Notes under the pieces: model-generated
What the model saw: the letters and a program-made list of their open reading frames with translations, nothing else
Database searches by the model: none
Told to the model about the DNA's origin: nothing
In this document: piece after piece, positions 36,438 through 46,982 of the stretch
Layout of the letters: every line of letters starts with the position of its first letter
How positions within the stretch are numbered: position 1 is the stretch's first letter
Program-made: the position numbers and the translations under genes
Source of the DNA: Hexactinellida sp. DTS-2022
Lineage: Eukaryota > Porifera > Hexactinellida
Assembly: GCA_028753945.1 (NCBI GenBank)
Contig: JAPNXP010000011.1
Span: 2,170,001 to 2,234,000, forward strand
Length of the DNA stretch: 64,000 nucleotides
Direction: 5' to 3'

Positions 36438-37142
36438 TCGTTGTCCTCGTATCCTGCTTTTTGTCCTTAGATCCTCGACAACATATTATAATTTTCTCTC
36501 TGACACTTGATTTCAATGACATTTTACTTGGCTTCATTGACATTTTAGTAGGGCAGCTTAAGCCTATATTTTGAAAGGATGTGGACATCCCGGACCAAAG
36601 CACCAAATTTTTTTCCACATATAGACCATTGCTTTGGCACTCGATTTTTGGTAGGATCCACTTCCGCCGGATACATTATGACCTCCATCAGACATTTTCA
36701 AAATGACCACTTTAATATTATTCGGACAAAAGCCCGTATTCACGAACTCATGTCAAATTACATCGTATATGGTTATTATATGCATAGTTGTAATCAGAAC
36801 AGTGTGCGCTGTCGAATGATGGGTCACTTGGTAGGGTTGCTATCATATTTGAGAATGGAATGTTCAACATTCCACCGTTGTCAAGGAAACTTTTTAATCT
36901 GAATATGGTCATGTGACCCCTCTAAATAACGGAAATTCCATGCTGATTACGAATATCTTATTTCCAGATTGGACTAAATGTCACTTGAAAAGTTATATTA
37001 CATTTAGTGGTTAATGATTAGCTAGCTTAAGAATGAAAAGTGGATATGCCATAAATTTATCTATCATGTCCCTTCGTTTCAATTTTCTATGTAGCCCAAA
37101 TAAAATATAGCGGACTTTATGCTAATCAAGTATTTGTCCCAT

Positions 37143-37404
37143 CATAGGCGCCAAGTTTGGGGTTTTTGGGGGGGACGATTCCCGGGCCTGTCGGTTGATT
37201 TATATTTTATATGAAAGTGGTCATTTTGATCGACCAAGGGATGATAGAGGGTGAGAATCACGTTTGTTTACTCATTATATGCAGATTTAGTTTCTGAAGA
37301 AACAAATCTGGAAGTGGAAAGTTTAGTAAACCTCCCGGTGGGCCCCCCAGACCCCAAAGTGGTCCCCCATATTTGATTATATTTTCCAAAACTTGACGCC
37401 TATG
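37143..37404. mobile_element. hAT-type MITE, 262 bp, nested
   Basis: Ends are CATAGGCGCCAAGTTT and, inverse, CATAGGCGTCAAGTTTT. The 8-bp duplication TGTCCCAT is perfect (37135-37142 and 37405-37412). It inserted into the inner part of the 2.5 kb element. Confidence 0.92.
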
Positions 37405-37689
37405 TGTCCCATACATCATTAACCAACTATCAAACACCAAAAGAGTTGATATAGTATTAGTATGGGACATATACATCCTCAGGAGCATCAAAGAATCTAC
37501 TAGAAAATGGAGAGGTAAAGGTTACGGAAAAAGGTTGCAATTAAGAAATAAGCTCTCAAGAAATTGGACATATTTCTACGTGATCCATAATAAACAAGAA
37601 ATGTTGCATTTCTTTCCAACAAAATTGTCCCGAAGGCAAGGAAATAATCATCACGACTGGTATCACAGCTATTCTTCGAGGAAGTGATC

Positions 37690-38515
37690 GTTCTATGGCA
37701 CTATGTGATCATGGGGAAGCTGACACTAGACTTCTGATCCATTTACAGGATGCCATTCTCAATAACTATACTAAATGTCTACTCCGCGCAGTTGACATGG
37801 AAAGTTACACCTTTATTATCATATGCAAAGATTTGAACATATGGATTAGCTTTGGTACAGGAAAAAACTTTACATACTATCATATCATAGCAATCTACCA
37901 AGAAGTAGGAAGGGGAAATCTCTGGCCCTTCCTGTTTTTCCATTGTTTCACGGGATGTAATACTACATGTGCATTCTTTGGGAGCGGCAAATGGTCAGCA
38001 TGAGAGGTTTGAAACTGTTATCATGATGTGACATTTTCCTTTACCTACATGGCACTCAACCCTTATACAAAAGTAGAATTCGATGCTCAGCATTTTTAGC
38101 TGCTGGAACGCTTCACATATATTCTTTATGATAAAGCAAGTAATTTGCAGTATGTGGATGAAGGAAGAAAAGAAATGTTCTGTCAGGAGAAAACAATGGA
38201 GAGAATACCGCTTACCTGGGATGCACTACTACAACACTCAAAACGAGTTGCATATCAGTCTGGGATATGGTCACCAGTGAGCAAATTGGACAACTGGTAC
38301 CTACTCCAGAAGATCGGGGCTGGACTATTGATGATAAAACCCAATCATGGGTTCCTGTATGGAACAGTTTACCTGTGGCTTCAAAAGCATGCAGTGAATT
38401 CGTAAAATGTAGTTTCAAGAGGAGAAGTGACTTTGGCGGTAGATGCGCGTGCAGTAATGCGCGTTGGATATGCACAGAACTTTGTAGTTGTAACTGTGAG
38501 AAGCAATATTTTTAG
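37690..38515 (+). pseudogene. Decayed gene of the orphan EADTR / GCDTT transposon family
   Basis: Segments in alternating + frames read as one protein: GEADTRLLIHLQDAI, WISFGTGKNFTYYHI, FLFFHCFTGCNTTCAFFGSG, then IPLTWDALLQHSKRVAYQSG, then WNSLPVASKACSEFVKC and a Cys-rich tail ending TELCSCNCEK. I know this order from very numerous uncharacterised proteins of cnidarians and other invertebrates. The usual G-C-D-T-T motif reads GCNTT here, a lost acidic residue. At least three frameshifts are present. Its place between long inverted repeats ties the family to this transposon. Confidence 0.75.
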
Positions 38516-39052
38516 TGACATGGTACGAACCATTCTTTTTAGTATACCATTACAATTTTCACACAATTCTCACTTTATGTCTTTACTAGCTGTTCATTAA
38601 CCACTAAATGTAATATAACTTTTCAAGTGATATTTAGTCCAATCTGGAAATAAGATATTCGTAATCAGCATGGAATTTCCGTTAATTATAGGGGTCACAT
38701 GACCATATTCAGATTAAAAAGTTTCCTTGACAACGGTGGAATGTTGAACATTCCATTCTCAAATATGATAGCAACCCTACCAAGTGACCCATCTTTCGAC
38801 AGCGCACACTGTTCTGATTACAACTATGCATATAATAACCCTATACGATGTCATTTGACATGAATTCGTGAATGCGGGCTTTTGTCCGAATAATATTAAA
38901 GTGGCCATTTTGAAAATGCCTAATGGAGGTCATAATGTATCCGGCGGAAGTGGATCCTACCAAAAATCGAGTGCCCAAGCAATGGTCTATATGTGGAAAA
39001 AATTTGGTGCTTTTGTCCGGGATGTCCACATCCATCAGCTAATCTGCCCTAC

Positions 39053-39334
39053 TATTTGAATTTAACTTCAAATTATCTGGCTTCACTTCTGAGCGAATGC
39101 TATTTAAAACAACACTAAATCACATAATTACATACATGTAAGTCTGTAAGAATTTATGGAAACTACTTTCAATTTTTAGTTTATCTTGAACTTAGTAATG
39201 AATTGTAAGTTTTTATTTAATCCACGACAATACAATTTGATGCAGTAATAAAAGTTAGCTCAGGATCTTCCACCTACAACTATCGAAAATACCACAGTTA
39301 CATCTCCAAACATACTCTTCACCAATTTCTCCTA
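39053..39334. other. Intronic stretch, nothing recognised
   Basis: Short AT-rich link between the 2.5 kb element and a P-like fragment. Confidence 0.5.
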
Positions 39335-39556
39335 TTAAGGTATATGTGAGTTATAAAAGAATATCTCTCGATTAAACTTCTCAACAAGTTTCGTCAAGTG
39401 GTTGTTATCAATTTCAATTCTAACAAATATTTTTCCCAGTATAATTACAACAGAAAGAAGCGGTTCAGATGGATACTTCAGTCTACAACGATCCGTTAAA
39501 TTGAGGCGCTTAAACTTCGCGAAAAAACTCAAGATCCAATAGAAACGATTTATCAA
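39335..39556 (-). pseudogene. P-element-like transposase C-terminal fragment, second copy
   Basis: The minus strand reads LNLTDRCRLKYPSEPLLSVV followed by IILGKIFVRIEI. It is homologous to 35938-36160 and to 49390-49555. The two short copies lie on the same strand on either side of the 2.5 kb element. Confidence 0.55.
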
Positions 39557-39873
39557 ATTTCAAGATATCAAGGCAAATATGATTAGGTTGGTTTTGTTTC
39601 AAGTATTTGTGACTTGCATATCCTGCGACAGAGGATTCAAATTTATGTACTACATTCAGAGCCGTAACAAGAAATTATAGCGCCCGGGGCCAGAAATCAA
39701 AAAATGCGCCCCTAAATAGATTGACTTTTTAGGCACTGGAATGAGATTGCAATATTTACATACTATTTACATGCTTAAATCTATATACCGTTCTCATATA
39801 TTATGGATCTTATGATAAAATATTTCATTAATATATTTCTAAATTGTTAATAATTTGGATTGTATACTGTAAA

Positions 39874-41315
39874 CAGAGGGTCCGAATAGATCGGAACCCG
39901 TATCCATATAGGCTAGAGGTACACCGGATCCTGGATCCGGTTCCGGATCTTGCCGGATTTCCCGATTTGTGGTGGACACGGGATCCGGCCGGATCCGAGC
40001 TGTGGTTACCGGATCCACCGGATCCGAATCTGTACGCGTAGAAAATGTTTAATTGATTCTATTAATCAATAAGTAACCTCTAATTACTTACAAAAACTAT
40101 TCAATAGTTACATACTCCACGCCATTTCAAATTTATTTTAATTTTATGAAGTAATAGGAGACATAAACTATTTAAATGTCTTTGATTGGCAGATTGATGA
40201 AAATATGGATAAGAAACTTCGAACTCACGTTTGATCGGGATTGCTTAAAAAATGTATTATTTTGAATAGACAATTACTTACAGTGGAACTCGCTTAGTTC
40301 ATACTCGGCTTAAGACGTACTCTCGGACAATACGCACTATTCTCTAATTTCGATTTTTCCCCCAATCAGATGTATTATAAATAATTCGTTTAATAACTAA
40401 TCGGATAAGAAGTTCTTCGGATAAGACCTACCGATTTTTATTCTCTAGTAAAAATATATCTATTAGATTTCGGTTGGTACGTACTTAAAAACTGTCAGCT
40501 GGACTCAGTTAGTAATTTGATTAAGTGTGTACGTGACAACTATAATTCTTTAATCTTATCGTAAGATTTGTTAGAGTCTTGTATTCTCTACATCGTGTTC
40601 ATTTCATCTAACAAGTCCGTATTAGACTGATGGAATATGCGAAAGCGGATCCGGATCCGGTAAATCGTATTCCGGCAGAATCTGTAGATCCAGGATCCGG
40701 CGAGATCCGGGTCCGGCCGGAACCAAAAAGTGGATCCGGTGCATCTCTAATATCCGCTCCAAAATCCATTTAATCTAGAATAAAAATCCAAATCCGTTCC
40801 ATACCGTAAATTACGAATTTGAATTCCGTAAATCCGTAATCAATACGGACCCACTCTACATTGCTGATTTTTAAATCTAATAAATATTAATTAATTCCAA
40901 ATCCATACGGATTTCCTGATTCTGAAGACCTTGCAAAATGCAAATCTCTATGGATTCCCGAATTCCATTCGAATTTCCAAAATTTTGAACGTTTGCCCAA
41001 TCCATTTTCAATTGCATATGCATACAGATATCTAGATGCAGATGGTTGATTTAGAAGTCTTTCTAGTATGTATCATGTGTATATTTGTTTAAAATTAGGA
41101 GGTACAAAGTACATTCTCAATCTAAAAACCATTATAACATATTACCATAGAGCATTTTTGATAGATTTGAGAATAATTTCAAAATCAATTAAAATCCAAT
41201 ATTTACGGATTTTGGAGCAGATTTGAGATTTTTTTGAAATTCGTTCCGAATTCCGTAAATTACGGATTTTGACGAATTCAAAATCCGTGAATCCGTAATC
41301 CATCCGGACCCTCTG
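39874..41315. mobile_element. hAT-type element, 1442 bp, nested (level 2)
   Basis: Ends are CAGAGGGTCCGAATAGAT and, inverse, CAGAGGGTCCGGATGGAT. The 8-bp duplication ACTGTAAA is perfect (39866-39873 and 41316-41323). Body motifs AAATCCGTAATTTACGGA are repeated. Confidence 0.92.
39914..40749. mobile_element. hAT-type element, 836 bp, nested (level 3), GGATCCGG-rich ends
   Basis: Ends are TAGAGGTACACCGGATCC and, inverse, TAGAGATGCACCGGATCC, flanked by ATATAGGC and ATATCCGC (6 of 8). Arms of about 130 bp are arrays of GGATCCGG-type motifs. A pogo-like start (CAGTGGAACTCGCTTAGT) lies at about 40281. Confidence 0.75.
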
Positions 41316-41993
41316 ACTGTAAACATTGGATTTAACGTGATAGGCTTTATCGACAAATCGATGATAACGACTTTTCTCTTAGCCAGAGGTAAGTAACATT
41401 ATTAGAAGCTACTTCGGATTTGGTGACATATCGGCTATAGTGACCTTTTTAGCTTGTCCAAACGAGTGTTGTTTACCGTAGACTGCCGGTGTGATTTTCA
41501 GGAAAATAACTTAACCTGTAGTTCTTTGTATATAATATGTAGAACCTATGAATTTGAAATCCAACAAGAGCACAGTAAAATATTAATATTACGAAATTTT
41601 TGAAAAGATTTATTCGAGGATTTGGACAAAAAGTGATGACACATACTTTCTCTTTAAATCGATATAACGCCGTTAATATATAAGTAATCCTTTGTTTCTA
41701 AACAGGAACAAACACGACTATCTTATTAGTTATCAGATCTCAAAATTTGAACAATTCTGCATCAGGAAACTAAAGTTACGTCATTTTCATAAAAATGATA
41801 AATCTGTATTTGATGAACCATGGATTACGAAAATATGCATATATTTGAGTTATATCTGTCACAACTCTATATTAGTCCACCCAAATATCCTAAAACAGAT
41901 AGGATTAGTCTAATATCTTCTTATGGGTATTCCCACGGTGAGATTTTCACATTTCTTATCTACAAAAGTAAGAGTATGGCAAGTGGAGCAGTT

Positions 41994-42330
41994 CTAAGTT
42001 GTTTAATACGCGTATTGCGTATAATACGTATAATACGTATTGTACGTATTATACGTTGAATCTGTGATCAACTAGGGATGTTTTCGTAGTAGATTCAATA
42101 TAATATTTATAATTCTTGTTGTAAATACAACATCTAGCAAAAAATCATTAATATACTATACTAACTATAATACGAGTCGATTAAAATACAAGAATAACGA
42201 TTAAACCGAAATTTGTTCGAAGCAAATTCCTTGAGCTCGAAATTTTAAGCAAGGAATACGTATAATACGTATTACATTATACGTATTATACGTAATGCGT
42301 AACCAATAAAAGACGTATTGTACAACTTAG
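41994..42330. mobile_element. hAT-type MITE, 337 bp, nested (level 2), AATACGTAT-rich
   Basis: Ends are CTAAGTTGTTTAATACG and, inverse, CTAAGTTGTACAATACG. The 8-bp duplication GAGCAGTT is perfect (41986-41993 and 42331-42338). Both arms are arrays of ATACGTATAATACGTATT. Confidence 0.92.
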
Positions 42331-42671
42331 GAGCAGTTCACTTTTATGCCACGTCATCATAACAAATTCTGAAAATTTTGATTTTTTGATTGAAATCGAT
42401 TGAGAATGCAAAACCATGTCTAAATCTGAATTTTCTCGAAATTTGAATGATTAGATCGACATGTTTCCCTCCTGACACAACGTGTATCAGTTAGGCAGTC
42501 TACAGTTAAATCCAATGTTTACTGTATATTGTATGAAATTTAAAGCAGTTTACATGAAATACAATTGTAAATGAAGATTAGGCCACATAAAATAAATTAC
42601 TTGTTTATCATCCATATTTTTCGAGAAAATTGGGACGGCGGACGGGATTTTATTTTTATTTTTTATTTCTA

Positions 42672-42855
42672 TTACAGTCGAAATCGGGTTTTTTTGCCAC
42701 GGGTTTTTTTGCTTATTGGGTTTTTTTGCCTCCCTTTGTCGTGCAAAAATGTGATTTCTTAATGTGTTTTCCATCGGTTTTTTTTGCTTATTGGGTTTTT
42801 TTGCCTCCTTTTGTCGTGCATTTTGGGGGGCAAAAAAACCCGATTTCGACTGTAA
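42672..42855. mobile_element. mariner-type MITE, 184 bp, nested (level 3)
   Basis: Ends are TTACAGTCGAAATCGGG on both strands, flanked by TA (42670-42671 and 42856-42857). The interior contains a direct duplication of a block with TTGCTTATTGGG and GCCTCC. Confidence 0.85.
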
Positions 42856-42998
42856 TATGCAAATAACATCATCCTATGCCAAAAATAAATATAAATATTT
42901 AATTTAATTAGAAAATAACATGACAATGCCAAATAATTATATTAATGCTCTAAGATATAGAACTTATTAAAAATTCATACATAGTAGGTACTTTACAC

Positions 42999-43493
42999 CA
43001 TGCGCGGCGCCAGGATTTTAGAACTGGGGGGGCAGAGGGGGGGCAACCAATTTTTCAAGGGGGCAGCTTTTCCATCTGTCAGAATTTATCTGAAAACAAT
43101 TGAGCTACGATGAACTTGTCATACATGCAAACTATCCAGGGATTTTGGACTTCATCGAACTTCAGTGATTTTTTGAAATCACTTACTAGATATGCATTGT
43201 ATTACAAATAATTATATTTTTGAACAAAATAATTATCACAAATACTATTAGTAAATTTGTATTTGCTACTTTTGGGGTGCGGCGATGCTATAATACGAGA
43301 TATACGATATTAATATGTATGTTTTTGACGAAAATTTAGCGAGCGTAGCGAGCGAGCGAAAATTTTCAAACAATCGAGCCTCTAGAATGGTGTCCAGGGT
43401 AATGGGCTTTGGGATTATCATGGGCGAATTTATCACATATAATTTTAACTTGAGAATACACTAAATCCTGCCCCCCCTCTGGCGCCGCGCCTG
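42999..43493. mobile_element. hAT-type MITE, 495 bp, nested (level 3)
   Basis: Ends are CATGCGCGGCGCCAG and, inverse, CAGGCGCGGCGCCAG. The 8-bp duplication CTTTACAC is perfect (42991-42998 and 43494-43501). It carries a GCGAGCGTAGCGAGCGAGCG tract at about 43339. Confidence 0.93.
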
Positions 43494-44090
43494 CTTTACA
43501 CAAGTTTTTGCTTATATTTTGTACGATTAGGTTCATAAGATATTAATAAAATAGATCCGGACGGGTATTTAATTTTGGGGCGGACGGGGATGATAAACAA
43601 GTTATTTATTTTATACGGCCTTAGTTGAAAGTATATAAGCATTATTTCAAATTCATCTTTTTTGAGTTTTATTGATGCAAATTTATCAAATATATCGTTA
43701 AATTCATACTTGAAAGGATTGACGAAACAAAAACTGACAAGATTAATATTTCACAACAAGAATTTAATCATTAGACCCTCCCCAATTTTCAACCTTACCC
43801 CCTGAATATCTTATTAAATCTTTGGAAAAAACGTAATAAAATACCTGTCTCACTTGTATTACCGGTATTTCCATTTTTATTCCATTCCGATATTAAAAGG
43901 TCAATCTTAGTCCTTGCATAATGGGGCGCCCCATTTGCCTGGACTTTCCTGACATTTTTGCGCCCCATAGTTATTTAGCGCCCGGGACATATGTCCCGCT
44001 TACCCACCCCCTTGTTACTGTACTGACTACATTCGATGGATGATATTTCCCCTAGATCTTCAAGGATCGAATCTTAGCTTATATAGTCAT

Positions 44091-44275
44091 CAGGGTTTCA
44101 TCTAGGCTTGCGCGACGCGCCTCCAGGCTCGTAATTTTGATTGGAAACTTGTCTAGGCGCGCGCGAAATCGAGATATGATCCCATTGAAGTAATACAAAT
44201 TTAGTATTTAGGCGCGTGAGAGCTTGCTCAAACTAAATCTATGTCCGCAAAAGAAATTGCCTGGATGAACGCCTG
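44091..44275. mobile_element. hAT-type MITE, 185 bp (CATCTAGGC family, copy 2)
   Basis: Ends are CAGGGTTTCATCTAGGC and, inverse, CAGGCGTTCATCCAGGC. The 8-bp duplication ATAGTCAT is perfect (44083-44090 and 44276-44283). Confidence 0.92.
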
Positions 44276-44621
44276 ATAGTCATCATCATAATTAACATTA
44301 TCTTATGAAGAAAAGTATTTGACGAGTGTCTGAATGAATAAGGTTTGCTGAGAAAAATATTAAAGACAGTGGATAGCTTTAGACGACGTTCATATTCTAG
44401 AATTTCTAGATAAAATATATGGTAATTCGACCCCGATATAATCCAAAATGATTTTCAAGCTGATATTTTTCCAATTAGATAGTTAGAACTTATGAAACCC
44501 CAAATCTGGAATTAAATGTTTGGTGATTTCTCTTAGTGCAATGCATGCAGGCTTAACACTAGTAAACGTTTGTTTACTCTATTTTCCTAGTTTTCCAGGT
44601 TCGCTTACCAAGCATTTTAAC

Positions 44622-44999
44622 CAAGGTTGAAACCGAATAGTTCACCGAATAGTTGCTTGCCGATTAGCTAAGAATCGGTCGCTTACCCAAATTTCGGTTT
44701 ATTGGTTTTTTTATGAACCCTGTTGTATTTAGCTCATCAAATAAAAGCATTTGGCTTACCTGATGATAATATTTTGCTGATCTGATATTAGTATTCGGTT
44801 GACCGAGTAGTACAATTTGTCAACCGAATACTAACATATATTCAACAAAATATCATCATCAGGTGAAGCAAATGCTTGTATTTGTAGACATGGATATATA
44901 TGCGGTCCAAAATGACAAATAATATTGGGTTTCAGTAAGCGACCGATTCTTTGCTAATCGGCAAGCAACTATTCGGTGAACTATTCGGTTGCAACCTTG
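44622..44999. mobile_element. hAT-type foldback MITE, 378 bp
   Basis: Same family as 15902-16380. The left 66 bp (CAAGGTTGAAACCGAATAG onward) and the inverse right end differ at only a few sites, and inner segments also pair, so nearly the whole element folds back. The 8-bp duplication ATTTTAAC is perfect (44614-44621 and 45000-45007). Confidence 0.93.
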
Positions 45000-45007
45000 A
45001 TTTTAAC

Positions 45008-46960
45008 TAAAATTCTAAATGAGTTAATAGAAGTAGTCAAAATTATTTTAAAATCATAAATTCATGTTTATAAAACATTCTCAAATTCTATGATGATGAA
45101 AACTTAGATAAATGAGATCTGCCACTTATATGTCATCCTTAAATTCTTAATAGGAAATGTAAATATGTACAATGCAAATCAGTGTAGTAAAGGAATTCAG
45201 TGTATTCTAACTTTTTGAGATATTCGATGTGTATTAGTAACTTATTACAAAAAATTGTGAAAAAGGCATTAATTATATTTTTCATTTACCTAAAATAAAA
45301 TTTTGGCAATTTTTTAAAATTAGTGTAACTTTGGTATTAGGTTGCAGAATCGTTTGAAATATGTTATTTGAGAAGATATTATATGCTCTATGTGTTGAAG
45401 CTTTTAAAGAAATGGTTAATTAGCACATATCTATTCTATGAAAAAATGTTGTCATTATATTTTTGTCACAATTCTCAAAGGATTTTTCAAATTTTATACA
45501 TTTTTCTCAAAATATTTTGTGTTGCCAACTATTAACTTATTAACTTATGTTTGTTAAACCGAAAGGAATTTTCAGATGTAAATATTCACGTGTGTTATCT
45601 TAGCAGCGGATTCAGCAGCGGATTAAAAAACCATGCTTTCAGGCTTATTCACTCAAAAAGTATAAATCCAGTGTAAGAAATAGTTATATCGTCGAAAGAG
45701 CAAACTTGGTACATTTCATATAACATTTTATAATACCAAAATCGTCATGATGAGTTAGCAAACTCAATATAATTTTGACCTTTGTTTTTGATTAATAACT
45801 CAACAAATATATATTATAGAGATATTTCCTTTTAATTACGTTTATATCTCACTTGGTACATTTTATCGTTCAATTTTTTAATAAAAATATTCATTTTTGA
45901 CCAAATTTGCATTTTAGCATTTTTTAACTAGAATCGTATATTCTACTCAATAGTCTCCATATGTATTACTCAACTATACTGATACTATAGAATATTACAT
46001 ATATGTTATTATGATGATCTAGTTGTTTGTTGCATTGTTGATTATGTCAATTCTATTATTCAAAATAGTAACGTAAATACTCCACGGATTCCTATTTCGA
46101 TATGTAATAATTAATCTTACTTTAATTAATTAATTAAAGACGATTCTTATTTGAAGTCTTTACAATTCAAACATTAATTAAATTATATTAAATTTAGATG
46201 AAATGTAATTTGAAATATAGAAATTATATTTAAATCAAACATTGGGTACGACCTGCGCAACCAGAAGCAGCACACTCCCATTCGTCTGCGAGGGGTTTTT
46301 ATCCTTTAGCTCAGTGGTCCACCTGGGGTTCCCGGACGGCATAGGTGGTCCACAAGATCTCAATATTTGTTTTACGGTCAATGGGACAGTTGTCTAATAT
46401 TTGCTATCTAGGGAGACGAGCAGCTTGTCTGTATTAGTGCTTAATAATTAATTAAGTCAGTTAATTAACACATTTTTCATACTGTAACACATAAGCATTT
46501 CGTATTAATTTATACTCAGTAAGTTGTATTACATTTTATTCTCGTTTTTGTACCGAAAAAAGTACAGATTTAAATGATTAGAATAAGGATGTCATTCTAC
46601 GTTATGCTACTACTAAAACTAATCGTGTGTAAACTCCTCAAAATTATTATCCTTGCAATTTGGATCTCTTCACAATTTTAATTAAAGCCTACACCAACAT
46701 TTCAAGACATCAAAGATTATTAATTATACTTTCGGTAAGTACAACGATTCATCCTTCTCCTTTTAGTTCCCATTCTATTGAGTTTTTCTAAACACTTATT
46801 CACAATACGTAATACATTGTTTTTGATACTTCACATAATTGTGCAAACAAATCAAATAATTAGAATTCATTCTTTCCTAATAATACATCAATACACAAAT
46901 AACTATTCTTTTTACTATCGATTGAAGTAGATATTAACCAACTCCAACTAGGTTATCCAA
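45008..46960. other. Intronic stretch, mostly nothing recognised
   Basis: AT-rich. About 46312-46400 (CAGTGGTCCACCTGGGGTTC) resembles the start of a hAT-type repeat also seen near 60573 (CAGTGGTTACCAAC); no second end was found. Confidence 0.45.
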
Positions 46961-46982
46961 GCTCCCGAGAGGACCACCTAGC

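Larger units (their letters stand above)
36548..39052. mobile_element. 2.5 kb DNA transposon with about 0.47 kb terminal inverted repeats
   Basis: Arms 36548-37025 and 38586-39052 are inverted copies that differ at scattered sites (both start GTAGGGCAG from outside). The flanks are TA on each side (36546-36547 and 39053-39054). The interior holds a decayed gene of the EADTR...GCDTT family on the + strand and a nested hAT MITE at 37143-37404. Part of the arm (near AATGGAATGTTCAACATTCC) resembles repeat family A. Confidence 0.85.
42581..43620. mobile_element. Harbinger-type MITE, 1040 bp, nested (level 2)
   Basis: Inverted ends of about 33 bp start GGCCACATAAAATAAAT and, inverse, GGCCGTATAAAATAAAT. 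The 3-bp duplication is TTA (42578-42580 and 43621-43623). GG-CC starts with a TTA/TAA duplication are typical of PIF/Harbinger. Two younger MITEs lie inside. Confidence 0.8.
39657..44025. mobile_element. 4.4 kb hAT-type element, host of a transposon nest
   Basis: Ends are CAGAGCCGTAACAAG and, inverse, CAGTACAGTAACAAG. The 8-bp duplication ACTACATT is perfect (39649-39656 and 44026-44033). AGCGCCCGGG motifs lie just inside both ends. Once nested elements are removed, about 1.55 kb remains, with no transposase frame, so it is non-autonomous. Confidence 0.9.

Noticed and set aside
36358..36618. Minus-strand open frame with a long Val-Cys repeat tail
   Set aside because: It is the translation of the (CA)n microsatellite joined to the arm of the 2.5 kb element; no coding evidence.
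38212..38566. Minus-strand open frames opposite the orphan gene
   Set aside because: Shadows of the Cys-rich C-terminus of the EADTR/GCDTT gene on the plus strand.
36579..39059. Matching open frames in the two arms (36579-36902 + and 38841-39035 -)
   Set aside because: The frames are similar only because the arms are inverted copies. They have no known protein similarity, and the reverse strand is open as well.
39874..40041. BamHI-like GGATCCGG cluster as a cloning or vector artefact
   Set aside because: The motifs are diverged, arranged in two inverted arms and bounded by hAT-type ends with flanking duplications; no vector sequence is present.
42550..42866. Open frames on both strands with GFFAYWVFLPPF repeats
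   Set aside because: Produced by the internal direct duplication of the mariner MITE; no protein family.
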